A stretch of DNA of 64,000 nt from Neodiprion pinetum (lineage: Eukaryota > Arthropoda > Insecta > Hymenoptera > Diprionidae), in NCBI RefSeq assembly GCF_021155775.2, contig NC_060234.1:18686526-18750525 (forward strand), written 5' to 3'. The translations under genes were made by a program, and so were the position numbers. Positions 24,526 to 34,782 of this stretch are shown in pieces. The notes under the pieces were generated by a model. That model worked only from the letters and a program-made list of their open reading frames with translations, had not been told where the DNA came from and made no database searches. Positions within the stretch are counted from its first letter, which is position 1; every line of letters begins with the position of its first letter.

Positions 24526-24725
24526 GTAAGAGTTAGTAGCCCGAGCGGCGCCACCGCCTGGTGTGTGGCAAGGCTAAGGCGAGAGGGGGACAGACTCAAG
24601 AGACAGTCGCGCGTAACCGCCAGAGGAGAGAGGAGTCCGAAATACAAGAAAGAGATTTTGTGAAACAAGAATCTGTGCGAGGCAACTCACGGAGTATTTT
24701 ATTCAACCGTTCAACCATCCTTACA
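24523..24725 (+). repeat. Candidate 5' LTR of the first Gypsy element
   Basis: A segment starting TGAGTAAGAG and ending CCTTACA lies just before a primer-binding-type sequence TCAGAAGTGGGAT (24731-24743). The same primer site follows the 5' LTR of the second Gypsy (59401-59416, minus). No 3' LTR was found, so the start is a guess based on where transposase homology ends. Confidence 0.35.
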
Positions 24726-25089
24726 AAACTTCAGAAGTGGGATGAGTCCGAAATTACGCCTACTATCAAGTAATAGTGCGAAACGTGATCGCTTCAGCTC
24801 GAGCTGCGTCGCTTCAGTTTAAACCTTCTGTGCTCACGGTGTTTACGGATATTCGTGACGAACTTCCGGGAAAAGGAAAATCTTCCGTCAAACTTCCGTG
24901 CCGTTTTTTGTCTCAGTCAAACTTCTATGCGGATTTCTTCAGTGCGTAAACCGTCAATCGCTGATTCAGTGCTTTGTTCGCGATACGTACCTGAAACAGA
25001 AAATGGCGATATTGTTGGTAGCGTTGCGTCGATTGTAGTTCGCAAGAAGAACGTGCGCCGCGCTGTCATCGGTTCGGGACCTTCATCGA
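24726..25089 (+). other. Leader of the first Gypsy element
   Basis: This is the untranslated region between the primer-binding-like site and gag. Open frames run through part of it (24855-25133) but show no family features. Confidence 0.4.
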
Positions 25090-26409
25090 GTGAGTCCGCG
25101 AAAAGTTACCTACAGAAACGCTCGAGACGCTAGTGTCGCGTGCGCCAAAACAAACACGAGTACGGTACAAACCGGTGAGGTTAGAGACCCCAACAAGTGT
25201 ACCCTCAATACGTTGAAGGAGGCTGCACGGACTAAAGGGCTTCCTACTACGGGAACAAAGTCCGAGTTGTTGAAGCGTCTTCACGAGAATGATCCTACTG
25301 GACAATGGATCAGCGGAATAGTCAATCTGACTGCTGCAGCTGATACATCCTACATTCTGGACAACAGAGGATCAGCTGACGCGGGTGACGAAATTCTGAT
25401 AAACGACGCCATTCCGGAACAAAGCATCGACACTAACTATAGAGAGATAACACTTCTGACTAGAGAACGAGATATGATGACCAGAGAACGAGATATGATG
25501 GCCCGAGAACGAGATATGATGGCCAAAGAATTAGAATTGGCGAGTCGTGAGCTTGCTCTTCTGTCACGTGAGACCACGTCAGCATCCAGAGAACCTGTAC
25601 GGGAGCAGCCCATACAACGTAACCACAATATTAACGCCATGAAGGAATTGATAGGTGACTTCGAGGGTGGAAATGCCGACTTCATGATATGAGAAGAACA
25701 GTTTAAGCTACTGTGCCGCACGTATCAGTTGGACGATGCGCACGCTCGACTTCTGTTAAGTGCCAAGCTTAAGGGCAACGCAAACCAGTGGTTTCAGTCG
25801 AAACCAGAATATATCGGTATGGAGGTGGACGTACTCTTACGTGAATTGGCTGCGATGTTGGACCACCGCCCAAATCGACTGGCCCGAAGAAAGAAATTTG
25901 AGGACAGGCTCTGGAAGGCATCAGAAAACTTCAGGGCCTATTTCAATGACAAGCTTATTTTGGGCAGCGAAGTTCCAATAGATGAAGAAGAATTGGTCGA
26001 CTACTTGATTGATGGAATCCCCAATACATCTATTCAGACTCAAGCAAGGATACAGCGTTTCCGGGAAAAGTCATCCCTGTTGGAGGCCTTCGAGAAGGTG
26101 AAATTGGCACCTGAAAAGAAAATCTTTACGAAGAGCGAGGCTCATGGGGGTGGATACACTAAGACGACGTTCGGAGCTTCTGAACCCAAGCCGTCGGTGA
26201 TCGAAAAAAAAACAGAGAGCACGTTTCAGAGTCCACGTTACTTCAATTGCAGTAAAAGCGGGCATCTTGCCGTAAATTGTAAGCTTCCGAAGAGAGAGAA
26301 AAGAGCATGTTTCAAATGCTTCGCAACAGACCACCAGCTACCGGATTGTCCCAAAGTTAAGAAGGAACAGATCAGCTTTGTCAGAACTGGGTGGAACGGA
26401 CTTCTATAA
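25090..26409 (+). pseudogene. gag: Gypsy gag with SAP domain, coiled coil and zinc knuckles; one nonsense codon
   Basis: The first part contains a SAP-like motif (LNTLKEAARTKGLPTTGTKS, about 25204-25270), a DNA-binding helix-turn-helix unusual for gag. Next comes a coiled coil built from an exact RERDMM heptad repeated three times (25450-25530). After a TGA at 25690, where a Trp codon would fit, the same frame continues with a retrotransposon gag domain (AKLKGNANQWFQSKP ... RFREKSSLLEAF). Two zinc knuckles follow: the first (YFNCSKSGHLAVNC) has lost its first Cys, the second is CFKCFATDHQLPDC. The protein would coat the RNA genome. The stop suggests this copy is dead. Confidence 0.85.
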
Positions 26410-27229
26410 GATTGCTGAGATCGACGTCAGAGTGGGCAAGTCAACTTGCTGTCTTCAGTTGGATGCATTATTGGATACGGGAAGTCCCATAAGTCTCATC
26501 AAGCAACAGGTTGTACCCAACGTAGATATAGATACCAAAGAAGCTGAACCAAACCAGTATGTAGGATTAAATAATAGTAACCTAGAAATAAGAGGCAAAA
26601 TTAAGGCAAACGTACGTTTCGACGGCCTTGCTTGCAAAGGTATAGACCTTCGGGTTGTGCTAGACTCTACAATGAAAACTTCAATAATTCTAGGTCGAGA
26701 CGTATTAAAGATATTAAAGTTGGAGCTGAAAACACCTGCCGAGCAGAAAAAAGAGATTGTCCAAGAATTGTTCAATATTGAAACTTGTAACGAAGACACC
26801 GACGTAGCGCAGTCAGTATTAATAAATCCAGACATTAGTCAAGAAAGTCGGTCAGCAGTAAGACAATTGTTAACTACGGATTATCTGACCTCAGAGCGTC
26901 CAACTGAGCCACAGGTGCAGGGAGAAATATTGTTGACCCTCACTAGTGACAAACCTTTTCATTTTAGTCCACGCAGGGTAGCTTTTACAGAGAAAGAACA
27001 GCTGAAAAAGATTTTAGACAAACTGTTAGAAAGCGGAACGATTCGACCTAGTGAATCGCCTTACGCATCGCCTATAGTTTTAGTTAAAAAAAGGAATGGA
27101 GAATATAGGCTCTGCATAGATTATAGATTCCTCAACAAGATTCTCGAGAGGGACAATTACCCAATCCCTTTGACCGAAGACCAAATCGGTTCGCTAAGAA
27201 TAAGAAGTACTATAGTTTACTTGACTTAA
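26378..27229 (+). pseudogene. pol: Gypsy pol: aspartic protease and start of reverse transcriptase
   Basis: The frame overlaps the end of gag by 32 bp in the +1 frame, consistent with translation by frameshifting. It holds an aspartic protease (LDALLDTGSPISLIKQQ at about 26458 and IILGRDVLK at about 26689), a linker, then the RT start (LESGTIRPSESPYASPIVLV, KKRNGEYRLCIDYR, NYPIP). It ends in a stop at 27229 just after this, where RT should continue, which is a frameshift break. Confidence 0.85.
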
Positions 27230-27285
27230 AGGACGGGTTTCACCACCTCAAGGTAGCCGAAGATTCAGTTAAATAAACGTCATTC

Positions 27286-27830
27286 GTGACCCCTCTAGGT
27301 CAGTTTGAATATCTAAGGATGCCCTTTGGGCTTAAAACAGGTTCGTCAAAGTTTCAGCGGTTCGTAAACAAAGTACTGGCAGAATTTATAAGTAACTACG
27401 AGATCGTGGCATACATGGATGACTTCCTCATTTTCACGGTAACGATTAAGCAGCACCTTGACGTACTCAAACGTGTCCTTAAAGCCTTGGTCAATAATAA
27501 GTTACAATTAAGATTAGACAAATACCGATTCCTACAAACAGAGATTGAGTATCTAGGATATTGTATTTCGGCGGAGGGGATAAGTCCATCCAAACGGGGT
27601 ATTGAAGCAGTAGTTAGATTCCCTATACCGATTGACGTGCCTGGTGTTCAGAGTTTTGTGGGGTTGTGTTCGTACTTCCGTAAATTCATAGAGTCATTTT
27701 CCGTAGTTGCCAAACCTCTGTACGATTTGCTCCGAAAAAACTCATCGTTCAAATTTGGCGAAGACGAGCTTCGAGCGTTCGAAGCAATAAAAAAAAAGTT
27801 AGTAGAGGCTCCGGTACTGATGTGTGTGAA
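27286..27830 (+). pseudogene. pol: Gypsy pol: reverse transcriptase palm, truncated
   Basis: RT continues in another frame: TPLGQFEYLRMPFGLKTGSS, then YMDDFLIF (the catalytic YxDD), IEYLGYCISAEGI, and the thumb VQSFVGLCSYFRKFI. At PVLMC (about 27828) the homology stops abruptly in TGTGC-rich tandem repeats. RNase H, integrase and the 3' LTR are absent. Confidence 0.85.
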
Positions 27831-27831
27831 G

Positions 27832-28480
27832 TTGGCCCAGCACTTGTCGAAAATAATGATTATAAAAAATTTTGCTGAGTTGTGCTGAGGGTGTGCTAAC
27901 TTGCGTCGTCAATCCGCCTTTCCTAACTTCAAAGGATTCCCGAAAAATCACAAAAATCGAAAATCTGATAAGCCCAGCACTTTTGAGATAAGAAAAAAAA
28001 ATTGTGCCGGGTTGTGCTACATTTGTGCTAACTTGTGCCATACTTCATTGTTTCGAAAAGTCCATGATTCACAAGGAAAAAAAAAATAATCAGGTTGAGA
28101 GAAATGGTGCTGGGTTGTACCGCATTTGTGCCAACTTGTGCCGTGCTCTATTTGCCAAACATTCGAGAAAAGTTGAGAAAACCCAGAGAAATCGTCTAGA
28201 AAATTGAAAAATTGACACACGGCTCGGATCTTTCGAGATTTTGGAATTTTTTCGATTGTGCTAGATTGTGCCATGTTTGTGCAAACTTGTGCGTGCTCTA
28301 TTTTCCCAAACATTCGAGAAAAGTTGAAAAAATCCAGAAAAATCATCGAGCAAATTGAAAAATTGACACACGGCTCGGATCTTTCGGGATTTTTGAATTT
28401 TGTCGATCGTGCTAGATTGTGCCATGTTTGTGCCAACTTGTGCCGTGCTCCATTTTCTAAAGAATTCGAAAAAAATTCGA
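27832..28480. repeat. About 150-bp tandem repeat with TGTGC clusters
   Basis: At least four decayed units. The last two full ones are 151 bp apart, measured on ACACACGGCTCGGATCTTTC near 28215 and 28366. Each unit carries a cluster such as GTGCTAGATTGTGCCATGTTTGTGC, then an A-rich spacer with CATTCGAGAAAAGTTGA. Long open frames across it (28017-28514, minus) are repeat artefacts with internal repeats. It truncates the Gypsy pol gene. Confidence 0.75.
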
Positions 28481-30029
28481 AGATCTTCGTTGTTGTACAG
28501 AATGGATTTTGCAATGATATACTGGAAATTGCCAGAACCTTTGAATGGCGGGGATCCGCTTGATGCCTCTGACAGAAAATTTTGATTTAATTTGTAAACC
28601 AAAAATTTGGTCGACCAGGTTTCCCTAGACTTTTCATTACAATTCATTTTCTTTACCGCCCAACCAGTTAGTCGATCTTGATTGAACATAATTTTTCACT
28701 GTCAAAACACAAGCTATAATCCTTTATAATTTCAAATTTTTCCGTCCACCTGTTTTCCAAAACACTAAGCCTAATTGTATTTATGACAAACCGACAGACA
28801 GAGACATAGACAGACAGACAGACCAACGTATGTACCTATGTTCAGAATCATGTATGATGTCAGCTAAAGGGTCCAAAAATCGAAAATTTATGAACTGGAG
28901 AAGGTAGTTTTCGACGTGAAACCAATACTTTTCTATCGCCTGCGTGATGAAAAGTAGGTACAAGAAAAAAGAAATTCTGATTTGTCCTCTCGTGGAGATT
29001 TTGAATCAACTCGGTTTGTCAAACTCAGGTAGATTGCTGTATGTATGCGATCCGGTTCTCAGAAAATTTGAGGACGAAGGCATTTTGCGAGTGGCAGAAT
29101 AGCTCCATTACATGGCTTGCTTCACCATGGAAACCATGGGTGCTATATTTATTATCGCAATTCGTTGTCTTTTAATTCGAATGTTCGCTTCTAGCGGAAA
29201 AAAATCATCTTTCAATTTCTTTGACACAATTTACACTTTTTTGTTCTTCCAAAGGAAAGATTTTTTTCCCGCGAGTCAAAACACTACCATTAGGTAGGTT
29301 TCTCAATTATAGGATAGCAAAAAAATTTAGTTCATTTTTTTGTGTATTAACTTCGAATTTATAGCATAATTCAAAACGGCTGTGAGGTGTTCAAAAGTAA
29401 CACAAAAAAGCACTATCTTTTCCGTCTTGTCTTTTTTTTTTGTATTTTTTTTTTTTTTTTGTATTTTTATTTATTTTTTGGGATTTTTGGGGATTTTTTT
29501 GTATTTATTTTTTTTTGCCGTTTCGACAAAGTTTTTACTGACCCGTTGTATTTCAATTTGTCTCATCTTATCTCTGGAGATGCTGTCTAATGATATACCG
29601 ATACATGATATTATACATATGAGACAATCTGCCACATTATAAAATCCCGAGGCTTTTTTATACAACCATTAGTGTATACGAATATTTAATACTTGTTGCT
29701 TATTTAGGATTGCACAACTTGTTTGTTAAAAATATTTTAAATATCACTATACGAATAACCTATTGTAAGTAGTAAAATAGTACCTACCAGTAATAACAAT
29801 AATTATTTATTCGGAATTTCGGTGGCTTCATTTTACGTATTTATCATTAAAAAAAAATCCAAGTGTAATACCGGTGATTATTCGTAGCAGAGATTACTTG
29901 TCAACAGAATGAGATATAAAAACTAAAAATCGAAATATGAATAGAAAAATATTGGTCACGTATCACCTGCCGTATACTAATGTCCAAGAACTTAGCATGG
30001 CCATTTGAAATTAGAGAAAAAATAAGTTT
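28481..30029. other. Non-coding stretch with simple repeats
   Basis: It includes a short (ACAG)n tract (about 28790-28822) and T-rich runs (29430-29515). A 40-codon plus frame ending at 29101 (..ILNQLGLSNSGRLLYVC..) looks protein-like, but I cannot assign it. Together with the TGTGC repeats on each side, this may be the body of one non-autonomous element. Confidence 0.35.
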
Positions 30030-30230
30030 TGTGCTAAAATGTGCTAGGTTTGTGCTGCAATGTGCCGCGAATCGCAGGTCCCGATTATCAAAAACCGGGC
30101 TCTAATCGTCAAAAAATCATTTTTCAACCAGCATAGCCATTTTGTTTTTTCGAAAAAGCAAGGGTTGTGCCAGAATATGCTAGGCTTGTGCTGCGATGTG
30201 CCGCAAACAGTAGTCGATTATCTCCAAAAC
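30030..30230. repeat. TGTGC-type repeats, two decayed units
   Basis: Two units about 140 bp apart carry TGTGCTAGGTTTGTGCTGCAATGTGCCGC-type clusters (30040-30068 and 30165-30193). They resemble the clusters at 27832-28480, in the same orientation. EnSpm-like element 1 lies directly to the right. Confidence 0.6.
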
Positions 30231-30893
30231 CGTAGCTGATATTGCCAAAAAACTATATTATTTAAATTTTTTTCGTCGAACTTCAGTCATTTTTTTTCTA
30301 AAAGCGATATCCCGATTCCTCGAGCTGTGCCCGTGCAGAAATTTAATTCCGGTGCTGCCTAGCACCTGGCTAGTTTTCCATGAATCTGGCTTGGCAATGG
30401 CTAGGTCAGCTGGGCTGAGCCAGTCCTGGCGTGTAACACATTTCTACGCAGTGCCTAGCCAGAAGGTCTGACTAGGGTCTAACCAGTAAAGTTAATAGGG
30501 TCTAGCCAGAATCCTTGCAAGTAGCTATTCATATAATTATCGGAAAAAAGGATAAAGGATAAATTCTAGAATGAATATTTCGCAACGTATGAAAGTTCTA
30601 TTCATTTATATTATTATATTATTATTTTCTTCAATACATCATATCAGTCAGCAGTAAAGTACGTAGGATTTTTTTTTTTAAACATGTAAGTGAAAAATAT
30701 GTTAGTAGTGAATTTCTTTTTTTTTTAATACATCACTAAATAGAAAATACGTAAGTAACACATATTTTTTTTATTTTTCAAACCCATCAGTGAGTAGAAA
30801 AGTACGTAAATAATGACTTTTTTTTTAATACTTTTTTTTTAATCAGTAAGCACAAAAGTACACAACTATTTTGGGAAGTTTTCGAATACGTTA

Positions 30894-33713
30894 CTAAGAA
30901 GATTTGTCTGTGGATTTACGAGACAACGATTCCATGCTGGTGCCGCTGCAATGTACATTGACACAAACTGATTGGACTGCAGCGATTGTAGTACTCTTTG
31001 CAGCTTTTTTCTTTAGTCGAGATTTACGATGCCCATCCCAATCGACGGCATTACTCAGGCAGTTACCGAGTTCTCGATAAACACTCTTTTCAGTTACATG
31101 TGTCATTGATCCCTGCGCTCCCTCTTTGTATTTCAACAAAAGCACATCTGGAAGAAAAGACTTTAGTTAAAAAAACTAAACAACCCTGCTTTCTTTTTCT
31201 TCTAAAAGAGCAAATCGTGGTGGAAAGTCTATTAGTTTGTAAAGTTGGTGTCATCAATTTCAAAATTGCTTTAAGTCTTCACGATGATAGGTCTTACCTA
31301 GACTGAATCCAACTATACCTACAAGGCGAAGTCTGACATACCCTGAATTGTACTGTAATTTACTTCAAAAACGAAAAGCAGGCAGTTGTCTTTTCTCTTT
31401 TTAAAATGGGAAAAACCTTTTGGCATACCTATACGGATTCTTCGAAGATGAGTGAACAAAAATCTATCAGGTATGATTTAACGATTGAGGTTAACGATAA
31501 TTGTGTTACCCAGCAATATTCCACAAAGTTGTGTCTCTTTGAAAATGCGTTTATCCATGCCAGCCTTCACTGCGTTGAAATTCAAGGCCACATCCCGTGA
31601 AATATTTTTTTTCAATAATGCCGTCACATTTTTTGGTAAGGTTGCATTGTGGTCGAAAACGAAATGCAATGTACTAGTCTATAGAGAGATTGAAGCAATG
31701 AGTGAGATATTGTATAAGTGACAATACAAATTCAGTATCCAAATTTTTTTACTCACGAATTCTTTACGAAATTTTTTGTCAGCTTTTAATTTCTCGTCGA
31801 ATGCGTCAAAGTCCTTCAAAGTCGTTACAGGCAGGTTCAGATCATATTGTGTCGTAAAACTTTGGACATTTGCCCCATGAGCATCCATCGCTAAGGCCGA
31901 TTTTTCAACGATGGCCTTGAGTTTGTCGATGGCTTTGGTTAGCATTTGAACATCGTATCTCAGTCCGCTAAGGATATCACAATCTCTCTGATTCAGTTCA
32001 GAGCTATTTTCTTTAGGCACATTTTTTGTGGATTTTGACACTTCACGTGATGATCTTTTGCTCAGTTTTCGTTCAATTTCTAGAACAAAATTTTGATGTA
32101 AAAAAATTAATTATAATGATGTATTATTCGACGAGGTTCTTGGTGTTTCTAGAAATTATTCATATCAAATTAGGTTCCAGAAATGTCGAAAAACGGCAAT
32201 TGAATTAAACAATTTAAATAGTTTTTGTACACACCTTGAACGTGGTTTTTGCCGGTAGAGGAAGCATGTTCTTGTTTTGATTTTTGCTTCGGTTTTTTTC
32301 TGGGTTTGATCACATTGCTGTTTTCATCAGCTGTTGACTCATTGTCAGTTTCTGTCATATTTTTAAGTTTTGTATTTTTTTTCTTGGCCTTGATGCTGTT
32401 AATACAAGGAATTGGGTCAGATGTTTCAAAGGATGCTGTAACAATATATCCGCACTTCTGATTTTGCACAAGAGTGAAAATTTTGAGGGCCCTATCGAAG
32501 AAGCGAAAATTGCGCCGCCATTTTGGTCACCCAAGTGTCTAATTTATATATGTATAATATATATATTGTATATATTATATTTACAGTCTACATTTGATGC
32601 ATAATCGTCATTCCTGGAGGTGTTAATGGGTTGCACTTGCATCAACTTTTCAGCAATTGCTTTATCGCCTTTGACTTTGATTCTCTGATATGCTTTTTTA
32701 GCTGCCTCTGATTTTTTTTCTGGTAACGTTCCATCCTCTGTGTATACAAATTTCTTGTCTGCTAATACTTTGAGACGTTTCATTGCATCATCATAAGTTG
32801 CTAGAAGAAGAAAAAATATAACAGAAATTTTTAACCTTCCATTATTTACAAGAAATGTTGCTCTCAGCTGAACTTTTTGATGCTATACAAATTATTTGGC
32901 AGTGAAAAATAAATTTTGATAATTTTAACTTTTTATTGCTCGTCTTCACATGTACACGATTCAAAATTGATGTGTTAAAAAGCTCAATGTATATTTGATC
33001 GGTATACGTCTAGATCTGAGATCAGAAGACACGAAATCAATCATGTGCTTGTGTTATTCGTTGCCACAACCCACAAAAATATATGAATTTTTGCAAAGCC
33101 GGCTTCTACAATATTGACTCTGTTAAAAGTTTCAGACGTAGACTATGTGACGGCTACACAGTGCAAGCTTGTGAGCTTCGGATGACCCTCAGAACCCAAG
33201 ATTTTCATATCTTCTGATTTCAGCTCCGTCGACATATAACTGGGTTTACTTATAACTCTCTGAGAGCAGTGACTTTAAATACTGATCGAATCTTATGGCG
33301 TTATAGTGAGACTATACAGACGAACCTTTGTGATATGAACTGAATACGTCATCTTTTCAAAATTTAACAGTTATTCCCCTTTGATGATTATTTCCGAACA
33401 ATATACAAATCTAATAGAAAACGCAACAGATCATTTACTTACTCGCATGTCCCTTGAGTGTTATTGGGTAGACAGGCCAAGATTCTTGTAGAGGGCTTTG
33501 TTCTTTGACGAGCCAACACAAAAGTTCAGAGTCCTCTACTGAATACGGAGGTGGCATGAATTTGCATTGGCATCTGCCAGTCGATGGGTTATAGGAAATC
33601 CAAGTCGATGGTACGCATTCTATCGTGCCTCGTTTTTGTTTTCTATTAGGTGGATCGAATTCGACTAATTGAAAAGCCTTGATGGCCTCTTCTGCCTCTT
33701 TATCATCTCCCAT
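30894..33713 (-). CDS. DUF4806-type protein, six exons, transposon-borne
   Basis: Exons (high to low): 33713-33443, 32800 to about 32590, about 32440-32238, 32079-31757, 31678 to about 31516, about 31149-30894. The GT-AG sites are good and the phases fit at the junctions I checked. Exon 1 starts at ATG 33713 and has an N-terminal PSTWISYNPSTGRCQCKFMP module. Exons 3-4 are charged and helical. Exons 4-6 carry the DUF4806 core: LPVTTLKDFDAFDEKLKADK, then LPKNVTALLKKNISRDVALN, then KRIFKETQLC. The tail ELGNCLSNAVDWDGHRKSR matches the common NA.DR.G.R..R ending. Predicted size is about 475 aa. The biochemical function of DUF4806 is unknown. It sits downstream of the transposase in the same element and has a decayed paralogue in element 2. 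Confidence 0.72.
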
Positions 33714-34347
33714 TATATGCTTAAAATACGAAGAGGGATTCTGTTCATAATATAAAGGCGTCTGTTATATGTATATATGCGCTGTTACAGGTTTAGTAAG
33801 ATTAGGTTAGGTTAGGGTAGAGTACGCACGTGTCATATTTATATAAATAGTTTCTTATTGTGTCGTAATAAATATAAATGTCTGTACTTGAATATTCAAG
33901 GACAACTTACGAAGAATAGTCGATGGCACAGGTAGCTGTTATAAAAAATGATAAGCGATGCAATGTAAGGTTAGCACGTGGGATAACACGTTCAGCGAGC
34001 CGTTCGGTATTTGCGCAGCACGTTTTGTGTTTTGTACACTTTTGATCACTTCTCACTTCGTAAAGTTCAAAACAGCTTGCTTTCGTAATAATTTTAATGA
34101 ACCACTTACAAAAAAATTCCAGCTTTTTCAAATGATTGCAATTTTCGTGAAAGAAAAATCCAGGCACTTCTAGGCTTTTAGGACGCTGTACACAACACGT
34201 GCCGGAACGACGATAGTCAACAAGTCGCCACTATCGACATGTCGCCACAGTCACGCGCGTTATTTAAATATCGAGACACATCAGAAACGTCCTCGTCAAA
34301 AATAATTCCAGTGTCGGCAATTGATTGACGGTCTTCCCATACTCAAA

Positions 34348-34413
34348 CGAATAATATTGATATATGTATTATACATATATAATATATATGTATATTTATA
34401 CATATATTATTCG
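34348..34413. repeat. 66-bp AT-rich imperfect palindrome
   Basis: CGAATAATAT at one end and ATATTATTCG at the other, with alternating ATATAC-rich sequence between. It would fold into a cruciform or hairpin. Confidence 0.6.
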
Positions 34414-34490
34414 TGAAAATAAGCTTGCGCATTACACCTTGTGACACTCGCCCTGAAATTAAATAGGGATAATAGTACATTTCTAAACAA

Positions 34491-34583
34491 GTATGGATAA
34501 GGCTTTTTGACGAGACGTGAGGTTTACGGCGCGAGCCGAAGGCGAGTGCTTGTAACACGCATGTCAAAAAACCTTATCCATAC
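34491..34583. repeat. Hairpin MITE inside element 1
   Basis: GTATGGATAAGGCTTTTTGA at 34491 pairs with its complement at 34563-34583 (20 of 21 match), with a 51-bp loop containing GCGAGCCGAAGGCGAGTGCT. Weaker pairing extends outward (AGTACA near 34474 with TGTACT near 34595). The loop motif also occurs near 2907. Confidence 0.6.
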
Positions 34584-34782
34584 GAGTTTCGAGTTGTACT
34601 TTTCATCACTAGAGCCACGAAATCACGACGAAGTCGCGTTGGTCGAGATTTTGAGGTTAGAGTACTGAAAAATATTATTTATTGTTAAAATATAAAAAGA
34701 TATCCAGCTACTTTTTTCGGATTAATACAAGTATATACGTAACATTACACTGTATACCACGTTTCAACCGACCTGTGTTAAA

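Larger units (their letters stand above)
33714..34782. other. Intergenic region of EnSpm-like element 1
   Basis: It separates the transposase 3' end from the DUF4806 start, so it should hold the transposase terminator and DUF4806 promoter. It contains a short TTAGGTTAGGTTAGGG run near 33795 and the two inverted repeats listed separately. No gene is evident; ORFs at 33907-34173 lie opposite each other without family features. Confidence 0.4.

Noticed and set aside
24135..24668. 177-codon minus-strand ORF
   Set aside because: It is antisense to the PF20700-type transposase fragment and the LTR candidate and shows no domain.
24119..24725. A 600-bp 5' LTR for the first Gypsy
   Set aside because: Most of this span encodes a Mutator-like transposase fragment, so the LTR can only be the last 200 bp or so.
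28017..28514. 165-codon minus-strand ORF as a gene
   Set aside because: It runs through the 150-bp tandem repeat and its peptide repeats with the same period, so it is a repeat artefact.
33790..33812. TTAGGTTAGGTTAGGG as an interstitial telomere repeat
   Set aside because: Only three units of the insect telomere motif; short AGGTT runs are common in insect non-coding DNA.
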